Positions 8,401 to 18,400 of a stretch of DNA of 23,955 nt are shown in pieces. The notes under the pieces were generated by a model. The model worked only from the letters and a program-made list of their open reading frames with translations. It was not told the DNA's origin and ran no database searches. Each line of letters begins with the position of its first letter. Within the stretch, counting starts at the first letter, position 1. This stretch comes from Asterionellopsis glacialis (Eukaryota; Bacillariophyta; Plagiogrammaphyceae; Rhaphoneidales; Asterionellopsidaceae): positions 1 to 23,955 of the forward strand of contig WKLE02000288.1 in the NCBI GenBank assembly GCA_014885115.2. Direction: 5' to 3'. Both the position numbers and the translations under genes were made by a program.

Positions 8401-9952
8401 CCTGCCCTTGCTTCATAATTCAAAGACTCATGTGTACTTCTGTGGGTCACCTGTAGTGGAGCAGAAGGTAAGGAATAAACTACTGATGATTCTTTGTTCT
8501 GGAAATGATAAGTACCCTGGAATAGAAATGAGTCACGCAGTTGAGAAACTAGTTATAATGAAACAGCAAAAGCGGTTCATTACAGAGGTTTACGGAACGT
8601 TGGACCAACAATTCGACGCCATGGAGCTTCAATGGCAAAACGCCACGTCGAAAGTGGTGAAAGCTCTGTCAAATCTCGAAAAACTAAATTTGCCTCGGCC
8701 TCGCTCAGAAGTAATGTTTGAGCAAATAAAGCTCCAAAATAAAAAGAGTTGGTCTGCAGCATTTCAAGTTAAAAATTCTAATGCGAGGCATTTGAAAACA
8801 AAGAAAGGAAAATTGGAACTGCGAAACAAGTTTTCTCCATCTTCTATGATTTCTTCTACACAGTCTTCGAATCCTTCCAAATGTGGTATCTTCGAAGACA
8901 AATCTTTGCACTTCGTCTCCGAAGAACACACAACCGGCAAAAATGTACCTGCAAGTGATGCAAATGATTCCAAATCTTCTTCCTCCCTCAGTAGTGAAAT
9001 ATCCTCGGCGTCTGATATGAATGAAGTACCTCTCTCTGAAGAAAACAAACAAAGTTTCAAACCCATTTGCGCATTGCGTAAACATGACAGCTGGCGTTTG
9101 ACATACAATCCAAAGTCTACCCGGAAGATTTGTCAGAGTGCTGATGTCAACAGCCTTGGCTTGTCATTGGATCGTTCAAGCAGGAGCCTTGATCACAGTA
9201 GCCATTCAGTTGCTCCTATTCATATTAAAAAAATAAAGCACCAAGAGGAGAAAAAGGAAAACGACGATTCAAAATCTACACAGAAGGGATTTCAAAGTAC
9301 TGATCCTATTTGTCGACGACATGGCGACCTCGGAGTGTTACCCGATCGCACAAGCAGGAGTCTTGACTACAGCAGCCACTCAGCAGCTAGTATCCATCCC
9401 AAACAAGTTAAGCAGCAAAATGAGATAGACAATATAGAGGAGAAGAAAGACATGAAAATAAGTATAACATCTGTCGATGGCCGCAGCAGGGGACTTGACT
9501 GCAGCGGCCGCTCGGCAGCTAGTATTCTTCTCGAGAAAGTTAAGCATTTAAAGGAAAGTAAGGAGGATAAACGCAAGAGCAAAAGAGAGGACGAGAACAG
9601 AAAGAAAGACATAAATAAACTCATAAAGCATTTTGAGAAAACGAAAACAGGCAAAGAAAGGGCAAAGAACTCACAACAAAGCTCGAATGAAAACTTCAAT
9701 GAGGAAAGTTTGGATAAGGTTGGAGAAGTGACACATTCTATTTCTTCAACAGGCCCAGAAAAGAACTATTTGCTCAATTCTCTAGCTAGGAATGCAACTT
9801 TGCCTACTTCTGCTAGCGAAATTCATGTTAGACCATCTACTCCGTTGGATACGAGTGACCAACAACTAAGCCAGGATGAGACAACACCTCGAGTCTCTCC
9901 GACAATCTCTCAACCTTCTGATATGGCTCAAGAGGTTCCTATTGGAAATTAG
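5443..9952 (+). CDS. NOS: Animal-type nitric oxide synthase with long C-terminal extension
   Basis: Join 5443-6610 and 6738-9952, 1460 residues. NOS makes nitric oxide and citrulline from arginine, O2 and NADPH. The oxygenase domain has zinc cysteines C37-x4-C42, heme thiolate C127 in WRNSGRC, substrate glutamate E310 in GWYAITE, and pterin-site W392, W394 and F407. Spacings match mouse iNOS (C104/C109, C194, W457 to F470). The reductase follows: flavodoxin/FMN 461-602 (GSETGTS 466-472), FAD motif RFYS 803-806, and NADPH motifs GTGIAPFRSF 872-881, FFGCR 893-897 and VYFCG 955-959. The linker at about 413-458 is short and not basic, so no typical calmodulin site is visible, and the FMN domain has no obvious autoinhibitory insert. 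About 450 residues follow the normal end (VYG near 1010); they are Ser- and Lys-rich with three repeats. ATG 5443 has an in-frame TAA 12 bases upstream. No signal peptide is evident, so it is probably cytosolic. Confidence 0.97.
6611..6737 (+). other. 127-bp spliceosomal intron in NOS
   Basis: The donor is CCAG|GTAAGTCAG and the acceptor is CACGCAG|CTGATTGG. Splicing restores the family-conserved CPADWVW segment across a phase-1 junction and keeps the whole 4383-nt CDS open. If the intron is retained, five extra codons (KSVTI from the GGT codon onward) lead to a stop at 6628-6630. That would give a 395-residue protein lacking the pterin tryptophans and the entire reductase. Confidence 0.95.
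9170..9514 (+). repeat. Three diverged repeats encoding the NOS tail motif
   Basis: The NOS extension carries three copies of D(R/G)xSR(S/G)LDxS(S/G)(H/R)S followed by (A/V)A(S/P)I. They lie at residues 1201-1213, 1259-1271 and 1303-1315 (nt 9170-9208, 9344-9382, 9476-9514). Each is followed by a Lys/Gln/Glu-rich stretch of about 10-15 residues (such as KKIKHQEEKK and KVKHLKESK). The RxxS-like pattern could be a kinase or 14-3-3-type site; that is inference only. Confidence 0.85.
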
Positions 9953-11321
9953 GACTTGCACCAAAATAGTTCTAGATGTTCCTTAATTCATGACAGTAGT
10001 ATTATCCGATGTGACGCATCCTACGCCCATAGCAGAACACATATTATCACCCCTTCCTACCGATATTGGAATACGAAAAGGGTCTCTAACGAGTTGTAGT
10101 CACCCCCAAACAATAATTTATATACAGTAATTAGTAAGAAAAAGTTAGTAAAATGATTCCTTATATAAAAAATATCCTGCAATAGCATTCGCGGTGGTAA
10201 TAGTTCTAGTAATTTGGCATGCATGGAATAATTTGGACAAGAAGTTGTTGTACGTACTGTCGTTCTGTTGCATCGCATAATCCGCTACCATTTGCATCTG
10301 TAGTTCCTAAGCTGTGTATCCATGGGATATCCCACGTTTTTTTTTCAAATCTCTGTAGTTCGTTTCAGAAATTCTTTTTGATTTCTGATTTGCTTTTACA
10401 TCACACCATGAGTTAACTAAACGATTATACCAATAGTAATATTACTATTTGTAGTAGTACCATATAATATATCTTTAACATCAAATGTTTCTCCTTGTGA
10501 TTGTAATACAATTTAGATCGTACACTTGCATTCACGGTACGTATTTTATAAATTAATTCATTAGTAAAACACACATGATGCATGCCATGGCTGCACCTCC
10601 TAATTTAAGATGAACAATAACTGCATACCATCAATACTAATCCATAGCGAAAAAGGGACGATCGTAGACTTCTTTCTCCGTTCTTCATAATATATAGTCC
10701 ACCTGTGGCACTCTAACTCTTCATAGCGTTAAAATACGAACGAGGAAAGACAAATACTTTCATTGGCAGGGTGTGAATGTATTCAATGTATTTCCATAGA
10801 GTCTACAATATGAGATACCTTTATCGTGTGTGGAGACGCTTGTCATCCAGGGATGACAGTGTTGATTGGTTTGTTGTTGAATACTACTGTACCACAACAT
10901 GTTGCTTGACATGAAAGCAATGCTGCGTCTGGATTTGATATAGACTCCATGGTGACCGACTGCTCGTACGATGATTGTTGTCCCTTGCCATATGTGACAT
11001 GATGTTACACCATGCATGTTGTCTCTCTTTTTTGTCTTTTTTGAATGACAAGAGAAAGCTTCGAAAGAACAATTGCATAGTGTGTGGTGCCATTACCTGT
11101 TGGTTTAGTGTACATTTCTACGTATTTTTGAGGTTGTACCTTCTTCGTACAGTACCGTACCTACAAACAAACTCATCTCTTGATCTCTCCAAATATTGAA
11201 AATCGTCTCCCACCAACATTTTCTGTACGCCTGTTGTCTGTCGCAAAACTCTCCCACTTTGAAAATTGATTTGTTGTCACACAAAATAACAACAGCACCA
11301 GACCCAAACGATAACACGACG
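9953..11321. other. 1.4-kb spacer between NOS and the next gene
   Basis: This contains the NOS 3' untranslated region and the upstream region of the 423-residue gene. Reading frames on both strands are short and unlike known proteins. It holds an 18-bp perfect palindrome (AATAGTAATATTACTATT, 10432-10449) and an 18-bp hairpin with TGTCATCC arms (10841-10858). No RNA gene or mobile element was recognised. Confidence 0.5.
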
Positions 11322-12593
11322 ATGGTATATCAAACGGCAGCAGCAACAATAACCAGACGATATGGTAGTCGCAACGTTCGTAATGTTCTTGCAGGTAGCA
11401 GCAGTAGAGCAGCTTCCGGTACTACCACCAGTTTTACTTCTTCTTCTAAAACATTGTCATCTTCGTTGCAGATATCACAACCATGTATTACTCATACTTT
11501 AAACATGATGATGACTCCTTTTGTTCCAGCTGCTTACCACACCACCACTATTCAACGTGCTCACTTATCTACCATTTCGTTACGTCCATTATCGACCACT
11601 ACTGCTACTGCCACAGCAGCAGCAGCAGCAGCAGCTGGAAACGAATCTAACCAAATTAAAAATGACGAATCCAAAAAGAAGGAAAAAAAAGAAAAAACAA
11701 CCAAAGATGACGATAGTAATATTTTTTTAGACAATTTAGGTAAAATATTTTTAGCCGTGATTGGTTTTATTATTGGCTGGTTAGTTCGTGGTTCCTATGG
11801 GACATCGAATCGTAATAAATTACGCGATAGTTTGGAAGATTTGGCAGCCTTGGATCCGTTGGAGGTGGATGATTTACGGGTGGCCAATTCGGAATTGACG
11901 GCCGATGTGTTTGGGAAAATTGTACAAGACGTGTATCAGTCGCATCCTCAGGGTATGGTGACGTATTCCGACTTTTGCAAAACCGTACGACACACCATGG
12001 CAAAGTTAAAAGGGGAAGCCTTTACCATTGAATTAGGACATTTGTTAGACCGGGTGATTTTCAATTATATGAAGGAACACCATTTGTCAGTTATGGAGGA
12101 AAATGAAAGTGCATTACCCATTGCTTTCTTTTTAACAGCTTTATCCTTATCCTTGTCAAGTAGTGTGCCTGAGCGTATCAATGTATTGTATCAAGTGTTA
12201 CAACATCAACAACAATGCACACCTGACAATACGTTTACAAATCATAATCAGAATCATGGTGAAGAATCCTCGTCGTCATCATCATCGCAACAAGACATGA
12301 TTACATTTCAACATGTGATTGATATGGTCGGATTTTTACAACATACATGTCAATTGCCACCAGATTCACAAGTCATTGCATCGGATGTGAAATATCCGAC
12401 ACAACAATATAAACGTGGTACACCTGAAGAGCTTGTTCATATGACAAGTGACAAAAAGGATGACAAAGAGGATGATGAAGACGCAAAATCCTTTAAACTT
12501 GATCAAGAAGCATTTTCCGAAATATTACGTACCAAATCAGTTTGTGCCTGGGGACAGTGTTATGATCGTAAAAAAGTCTTTCAAAACAAGTAA
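11322..12593 (+). CDS. Membrane-anchored, probably mitochondrial protein of unknown function (EF-hand-like fold possible)
   Basis: 423 residues. The N-terminus (MVYQTAAATITRRYGSRNVR) is basic, rich in Ser, Thr and Ala and free of acidic residues, like a mitochondrial presequence. A Thr/Ala-rich run (91-106) and a Lys-rich linker (113-128) lead to one hydrophobic segment (about 142-157). The soluble part (165-423) has DVYQSHPQGMVTYSDF (203-218) and ALSLSLSSSVPERINVLYQV (273-292). The latter recalls the helix between EF-hand pairs in calcineurin B/recoverin-type proteins, but canonical calcium loops are not visible. A Ser/Gln-rich insert (316-324) and an acidic patch (376-388) precede the conserved-looking end CAWGQCY. 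The frame is open 42 codons further up (ATG 11196). I prefer 11322 because the presequence begins there. The function is unknown. Confidence 0.85.
   Translation: MVYQTAAATITRRYGSRNVRNVLAGSSSRAASGTTTSFTSSSKTLSSSLQISQPCITHTLNMMMTPFVPAAYHTTTIQRAHLSTISLRPLSTTTATATAAAAAAAGNESNQIKNDESKKKEKKEKTTKDDDSNIFLDNLGKIFLAVIGFIIGWLVRGSYGTSNRNKLRDSLEDLAALDPLEVDDLRVANSELTADVFGKIVQDVYQSHPQGMVTYSDFCKTVRHTMAKLKGEAFTIELGHLLDRVIFNYMKEHHLSVMEENESALPIAFFLTALSLSLSSSVPERINVLYQVLQHQQQCTPDNTFTNHNQNHGEESSSSSSSQQDMITFQHVIDMVGFLQHTCQLPPDSQVIASDVKYPTQQYKRGTPEELVHMTSDKKDDKEDDEDAKSFKLDQEAFSEILRTKSVCAWGQCYDRKKVFQNK
11614..11635 (+). repeat. CAG microsatellite encoding an alanine run
   Basis: Seven CAG units in a row, read in the GCA frame, give the poly-alanine tract at about residues 99-105 of the 423-residue protein, between the presequence and the Lys-rich linker. 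The length is likely to vary between strains. Confidence 0.85.
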
Positions 12594-12880
12594 AAAGGGT
12601 TCGTACAAATTAAAAGTCACACAAGCTAAAAACTAAAATAAAACAATTTATTTACGAGAATGGATTTAAAGGATTATTTTGTATGTAGTTCTTTCTTCAT
12701 CAAAAATCCTACAGACCAAACAAAAAGAGTGCTTCAAATAATCAGGGAGTGCGTGTAAATCATTTTCGTGCGTACTGCAAGATGTAAAAATTAAACCAAA
12801 ACCAAAAAAAACATATAAGTTACTATGTTGTACTTCCGCTATGTTTGATCACTCTTACACATTCACATTCTAGATTTCAT
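12594..12880. other. Convergent 3' spacer
   Basis: 287 bp between two genes facing each other. It is AT-rich with AATAAA-like runs (near 12635-12650) and holds both 3' untranslated regions. I see no gene or stable terminator-like structure. Confidence 0.5.
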
Positions 12881-14554
12881 TCACCCTGAAGCAGCCACAT
12901 TTCTGTTTGTATTATTATTTGTTAGAGTTCGTCTCATTTTGTTCAACCCATAATGGGAACCCATTATTTGTAAGGCACGTCGACTTGCATAAGGATAACT
13001 TGCTTGGAAGATATCAAAGTTTGGGTCACCACTTAGTGCTATCCCCTCCAACAACCCCAAACCACGTGTTACCAAGGCAAAGAACGGTGGGACACTAAAG
13101 GGATATCGAAAGAATAAATCATTTAATTCATTCGATATATCCATCAATTTACGTTTCCTTGTATGCAAGTTGGATCCAGATTCCAACAATCCTTCGGTCA
13201 GTACCTTGGTTAATATGGGTTGTAATTCTTGGGTATCCATATCGTGTGGTAAAAATCCTAATTCCTTGGCATCCCTTTGTACCAAAGAATCAAAGTTACC
13301 AGTTAATAAATTAACGATCGCCTTGGTCATGGCAGTTCGTGATTGTTCATCGACTTCCGCACATAATCCAAAGTCAAGTAAACATAAAGTACCTTCCTTG
13401 GTTACATATAAATTTCCAGGATGTGGATCTGCATGGAAACTACCAATGTCCAATAATTGTGTCAAGAACAATTCCACACCGACAGGGATAAGTTTTTGAA
13501 TTTGTGATTGGGATGAATCTGCCAACTTGATACCATCAATCCATTGGGATGTCAAGACACGATGGGTGGTCAAGTCATCGTAGACATCTGGAACTACAAC
13601 GTTGCAATTTTTACGTTTGGCAAATTCTCTTTGGAATCGTTTTTGATTGGCCGCTTCATTGACGTAATCTAATTCCTGATACGATCCCTTGCAATAGGCA
13701 TCTAAAAAATCTACATGAAAGGGTGTTTGGTTCGTAAAGATATTTGTAAATCCATCCATAAAAACACCCCACTTTGATAATATCCATAAATCTAAGGTAA
13801 CACGACCTACAATATCAGGACGTTGAATTTTAATCGCTACATCCTTTTTCGTTTGGTCTGAATGATTTCCATTTTGTCGCAATTGCGCCTTGTATACTTG
13901 TCCTAAACTTGCGGATGCTACCAATTGTATATCCTCAAATATAGTCGACAAATCATCACATTGTAATTCTTTCTTTAAGACATCCATGGCAACCTTGTCA
14001 GGTACAGGTTCCACAGCATCACAAAGTTTTTGTAATTCCTTCAATACCACTGGTGATACAAGATCAGGTCGGATACTTAATTGCTGTCCCGCCTTGACAA
14101 ATGCTGGTCCTAAATTTGTTAAAGCTTGTCGCAATTTAGAGGCATGACGTCTTTGTTTCGCAATATCATCCTTGTCGTCGTTGTCGTCATTGCTGTTTGT
14201 TGTTGTATCATTCTTATTTGTTTCATTCTTAAATAAATAAAAATCAGTCATATAGGCAGCTGCTCGAGGACCTAATTCATGAAGAATAGTTAAGAATCGT
14301 TTTGCTACAGTAACAGGTCGTCCTTTCCAATATTCATCAAGAGCCTTTTTATCATAGGTCCGTGGTAATCCACCTTGCAATACATTATTGTTGTTTGTAA
14401 TTGTTTCGTGATTTTTATTACTATTTAGATGTTGTTGTTGTTCGGTTTTCCATTCTACATAATGTGCATATGTCGTTGTTCCAGTAATCCCCACAAGAGT
14501 TACAGATGATAATGGACGTTTTCGAAGAATACGAAAAACTGTCGAATGAGACAT
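12881..14554 (-). CDS. ABC1/ADCK/UbiB-family atypical protein kinase-like protein
   Basis: 557 residues, single exon. The family (COQ8/ADCK in mitochondria, ABC1K in plastids) supports ubiquinone or other isoprenoid-quinone metabolism as an atypical kinase/ATPase. The hallmarks are present and in order: KAGQ at 154-157; the Ala-rich loop ASASLGQ at 213-219, which replaces the Gly-rich loop; Lys242 in VAIK; the ELDYVNEA motif 294-301; the catalytic FHADPHPGN 373-381 with Asp376; and DFG 394-396. No key residue is missing. The N-terminus (RILRKRPLSSVTLVGITG) is basic then hydrophobic, which suits mitochondrial import and membrane association better than a diatom plastid signal. An Asn/Asp-rich insert (about 113-130) is low complexity. 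ATG 14554 has an in-frame TAA 15 bases upstream. The subfamily (COQ8 itself or another ABC1K) needs a phylogeny. Confidence 0.95.
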   Translation of the reverse strand: MSHSTVFRILRKRPLSSVTLVGITGTTTYAHYVEWKTEQQQHLNSNKNHETITNNNNVLQGGLPRTYDKKALDEYWKGRPVTVAKRFLTILHELGPRAAAYMTDFYLFKNETNKNDTTTNSNDDNDDKDDIAKQRRHASKLRQALTNLGPAFVKAGQQLSIRPDLVSPVVLKELQKLCDAVEPVPDKVAMDVLKKELQCDDLSTIFEDIQLVASASLGQVYKAQLRQNGNHSDQTKKDVAIKIQRPDIVGRVTLDLWILSKWGVFMDGFTNIFTNQTPFHVDFLDAYCKGSYQELDYVNEAANQKRFQREFAKRKNCNVVVPDVYDDLTTHRVLTSQWIDGIKLADSSQSQIQKLIPVGVELFLTQLLDIGSFHADPHPGNLYVTKEGTLCLLDFGLCAEVDEQSRTAMTKAIVNLLTGNFDSLVQRDAKELGFLPHDMDTQELQPILTKVLTEGLLESGSNLHTRKRKLMDISNELNDLFFRYPFSVPPFFALVTRGLGLLEGIALSGDPNFDIFQASYPYASRRALQIMGSHYGLNKMRRTLTNNNTNRNVAASG

Positions 14555-15487
14555 TATGTTACTATTTTCTTAATTCTCGTGGAGCTTGTCTCCGTTGTTA
14601 TCGATTTTGGTGTTGTAAATTTTTTTTTTAAAATGTAACTCGTGTCTGTCTGTTTATTTGATTTTTTTCAATTTAACAGAAGAATTTGATATCACTTTAT
14701 GCGTCGATGTGCATCAGAGCATCAGCGACAATGCATTCGCAGATGTCATCCGCCAGACCTTTGCTGACGAGAAGAGACAAAAATGTGATGCGAAAAAAAA
14801 TGTTCTCTTTGAGACGTGCGTGGCAATTGAGTCGAGGTGGCAATTCTTGAACAGAACGACAGCAAGACGCAATTTTTGAAATTTCAATATTTTTTTCCCT
14901 TGCTCCTTTGCTCCAAGTGGCACCCGATCCCCACAAAAAATATCCCACAAAGATTTTTTCGCGCAATAATTTTTCAGAAAAGCCTCAACACTCATCACTC
15001 AAACCATACCGGTACCTCACAGGTGCGATTTGGTGATGAATGATTGGCTCTGAGTGATGTCCACGGAAAGACAAGTCAACACAAGGAGTGGCAAGTGTTA
15101 GTTTCGCTAACAGGCGACTCATAGACTGCATATCGGTATATATCTTGTGAAGGTTGGTCAGCAAGGCTACACATAAAATTAACGATAGAGTTCCAAATCA
15201 TATAGGCTTACCGTCTCTTTTTTGGAAAGCAACTAGTTGGAACTTCAAAAAGTGAGGTTCTTCAAAAGAAGGATAGACAAAAACCGACAAGTACTTAATA
15301 CTGTTGGACTTGTTATGATCGAAAGATAGTTAGCAGTCAATTGAGTGTTTTTTGGGACTATACAGAGCACCACCTACTTGTGTACTTGACAACCTCCACA
15401 AACTTATTTTTGGTGTGGTGATTTGTGTAGACAAGAGAAATTTGCAACACACCGTTCCTTGATATAGAATCTCCTTGCAAAATCATC
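14555..15487. promoter_or_regulatory. Divergent intergenic region, presumed shared promoter zone
   Basis: 933 bp between the 5' ends of the ABC1-family gene and the acidic secretory protein, so both promoters should lie here. Visible structure: inverted arms CATCACTCA (14993-15001) and TGAGTGATG (about 15052-15060), with ACCGGTACC near 15008 between them. Short frames on both strands look non-coding. No TATA-type element could be assigned with confidence. Confidence 0.4.
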
Positions 15488-18400
15488 ATGTCATCCTCTA
15501 TCGTTCGAACTACATGTCAAATTGCTTTTTCATTTTCTGTCTTGTTCCTGATATTATCATTTACATCCCAAGACAATACGTACGTAGTTGGAAGTAATAC
15601 ACCAACCTATAAACCAAACAACAATGAAGAATCCAGTGGTAGGAGTACTGATAAGAGCTGGTGGGATTTATCATCATGGCAAGATATGATTTATAATACG
15701 CTGTACGGATCATCCACCGAAGAAGGAGGAGGACAAACAACAGATAGAGATAGAAGCAGTCCTACTAGTCGTAGTACGCGTCAATCGAGGTCCCCAGCAA
15801 CACCATTATCAACCAAAAGAGCACCGGTGAATTATAATAAACCAACCACTCAAGAGGATGGTGACAACAACAATAATTATTATGACCTCCATGGCGATGA
15901 TACACTGAAAGTACAACGTGGGATTCGTAACGCACCTTCAGCACCACCCGTATCCTCGGAACTTAATAATAACAACGAGGACAACGAGGTAATCCTAGAT
16001 CCTAAATCATTTTCTATTGAACTTCAGGATAAGGTTCGAGAAAAGGTACTTGAAAAGATTTCAGAACGAATGGCAAATACTATTGTCGATATGATGTTTG
16101 AAAATTCAGGTATTTCAAGCTCGTCATCATCATCCACAACAACAACAACAACAACAGTGCCCATCAGTGAGAATACAAAAGAAGACGAAGAAATAGTGGA
16201 CCACGAAACACCTGCTACTGCTGTTTCTGTGGACAACTCACCAGCTTCTGCGATAAACGAAAAAGAGAATATAGCTGAAACTGCTAATACCACTACCACT
16301 ACTGTTGTTGATGATGAGGATGAAGCCAATACTGATGCTTCTACCCCATCAAGTGACAACAAAAGTGAGGAGGAGCCAGTTTCAAAAGAAGTAGTAGAGG
16401 AAAGAGAAGAGGAAGAACGCGAAAAGATAGAGGTCGATGATTCTTCTTCTATCGAAGCTGAGGATACAATGACAAAAGATGTAGAGGATGCAGTTTCCGA
16501 AAGTAGTCAGCCTGATGTTACCACTGGTAGGCCTGGTAAAGAGCAAGAAACAGAAGCCCCCACGACACGCACTCCTGAAACTGATGATGTCGTACCAACC
16601 GAGGAGACAGAAGAAGAAAAAGTCGACAGTGGCACAGACGAAATAATCGAAACCGAGGAGGAGTCAGAGTCAGAGCCAGATATCATCCCGCAGGAAGCCA
16701 ATATTGACAATGACGATGAATCAACTGCAACTACGACCGAGACTAGACAACAAGAGGAGGAAGAAGTTAAAACCGAGGCCAATGGTATTCCTGTAAAAAT
16801 ATCTCCAAAAACGAGTGATGAGCTACAGACAGAGCCAGACGGTAGTCCTAGCCCCGGACCTGCTGATGTTGAAACACAGACAAAAGCTCAAGAAGCTGAT
16901 GATACTGACCGCATGGTTGATACATTGGCAGAAGATGGGGAGCATATTGCGGACGAGCCTGTAGGAGGCAACAACTCCCGAGACAACATTGAATTACCCC
17001 ACGATACAACATCCTCGGGACCTGGTAATGAAGAGGATAAAGTCGAAAGTATCGGCGAAGAAAGGTCGACCTATGTTGATGAAGTAGAGAAAGAAAGTAG
17101 CGTGACAGAAGGATCGGATGCTGATTCAGGAGAACCAGACGAGGCTAAGGAGGACGTGAACAATACACAACCTCCTTCAACAAGTGAGTCTATCGAAATG
17201 GAAGAGGAAAGCGAAACATTGAAGCCTCCATTTGAAAAACCCTTGATTGATGCTCTTAATGTAACGGCTGATACTGTTTCAAACAAACCGATACCTAATG
17301 AAGCAGACACAACCGAAGATCAAGCAGAGGATGCAAAAGATGCTATAGACACTCCTACCGACGCAGATGAATCTGATACGAAAGATAGGGTCAGTGATGC
17401 TGAAGAGCTCCAAAAGGAATCAGAATCTATTGTCAATGGAACTATTCCAGAAACCTCAAATACCACAACGGAAATGGAAACTAATACTGGTGATAAAGAA
17501 CGCAAAGAAGAAGACGAAAGCGAACTTCTAATTGATTTTGATGAGATAGATGAGATCGAAAAAGGATCTGAGACAAAGAAACCCATCATGGAATCTTCAC
17601 AAAAAACGGACGAGTCCAATCTGAAAACTGAGTCGTCTCACATCGATTTCGTATCAGAAAATGTAGATGTTGACACTGGCGCAGCAAGTACTAATGAGGA
17701 TGTTGAAACCACATCTGAACCAAAATCTTCAGGGAGTGACAAAGAAGAAGTTACTACTGATGCAGCAGGCATTGACCAGGACCTTGAAGCCGTTTCCAAA
17801 GGAAAATCCTCAGAGAGTGACACAGAATCCTTGGGTACGCCCCAACAAGAAACCGACTCCGTTGGGTCTCAGTCGTCTCAATCGCAAAAGAAAGAATCTT
17901 CAAGTGATACCATTGAAACACCTCAGGAGAAAGCGACAAAGCCAACAGCTCCAGTTCCCACACCCGACAGTGCAGAAACCAAACCTAAAAAAGCAGGATC
18001 TCTTGCAGATTTTTTCGAAAAAGCTTCAAGTCGCACAAATGATCTAGGAGGTATCGCTGCTAAGCCTAAGCAAAGGCAGATGCCCCATTCAACAAATGTC
18101 GATCAACGTGGAACTCAAGCCAAGGATAATTTATCACGATCTGAGGACAACGCGAAACAATATAGAAAATCATCAGAAAATAGTGCTGAAGCAGCATTTC
18201 CTACTGAAACCAAGGCAAAATCAGTAAATACAGACTTCGTTGAAGGTTTAGACGACATTGACAAATTTATGGAACCGGTGGATCCTCCGGATGAATTAGA
18301 CGTTGCCGCGGGCTCATCCATACAAGAGGTTTTAGTGGGAAAGGGTGCACTGATCTTAACAAAACGAGTAGCCATGGCAACGAAAAGAGTACGAAAACAC

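Noticed and set aside
8705..9108. Minus-strand frames of 114-126 codons inside the NOS tail
   Set aside because: They are antisense to an uninterrupted sense frame continuous with the NOS reductase and have no family resemblance.
10432..10449. 18-bp perfect palindrome AATAGTAATATTACTATT as a regulatory site
   Set aside because: Very AT-rich and isolated in a spacer. Such palindromes arise readily by chance and nothing nearby supports a role.
11196..11321. 42-codon N-terminal extension of the 423-residue protein from an upstream ATG
   Set aside because: The residues look like untranslated leader and would bury the mitochondrial-type presequence that begins at 11322. It cannot be excluded without transcript ends.
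14658..14998. Short overlapping frames on both strands of the divergent spacer
   Set aside because: No similarity, no splice support, and they lie where both promoters are expected.
16024..16782. Ser/Val-rich minus-strand frames inside the acidic protein gene
   Set aside because: These are reverse complements of the Glu/Asp/Thr codon runs, and their composition is explained entirely by the sense strand.
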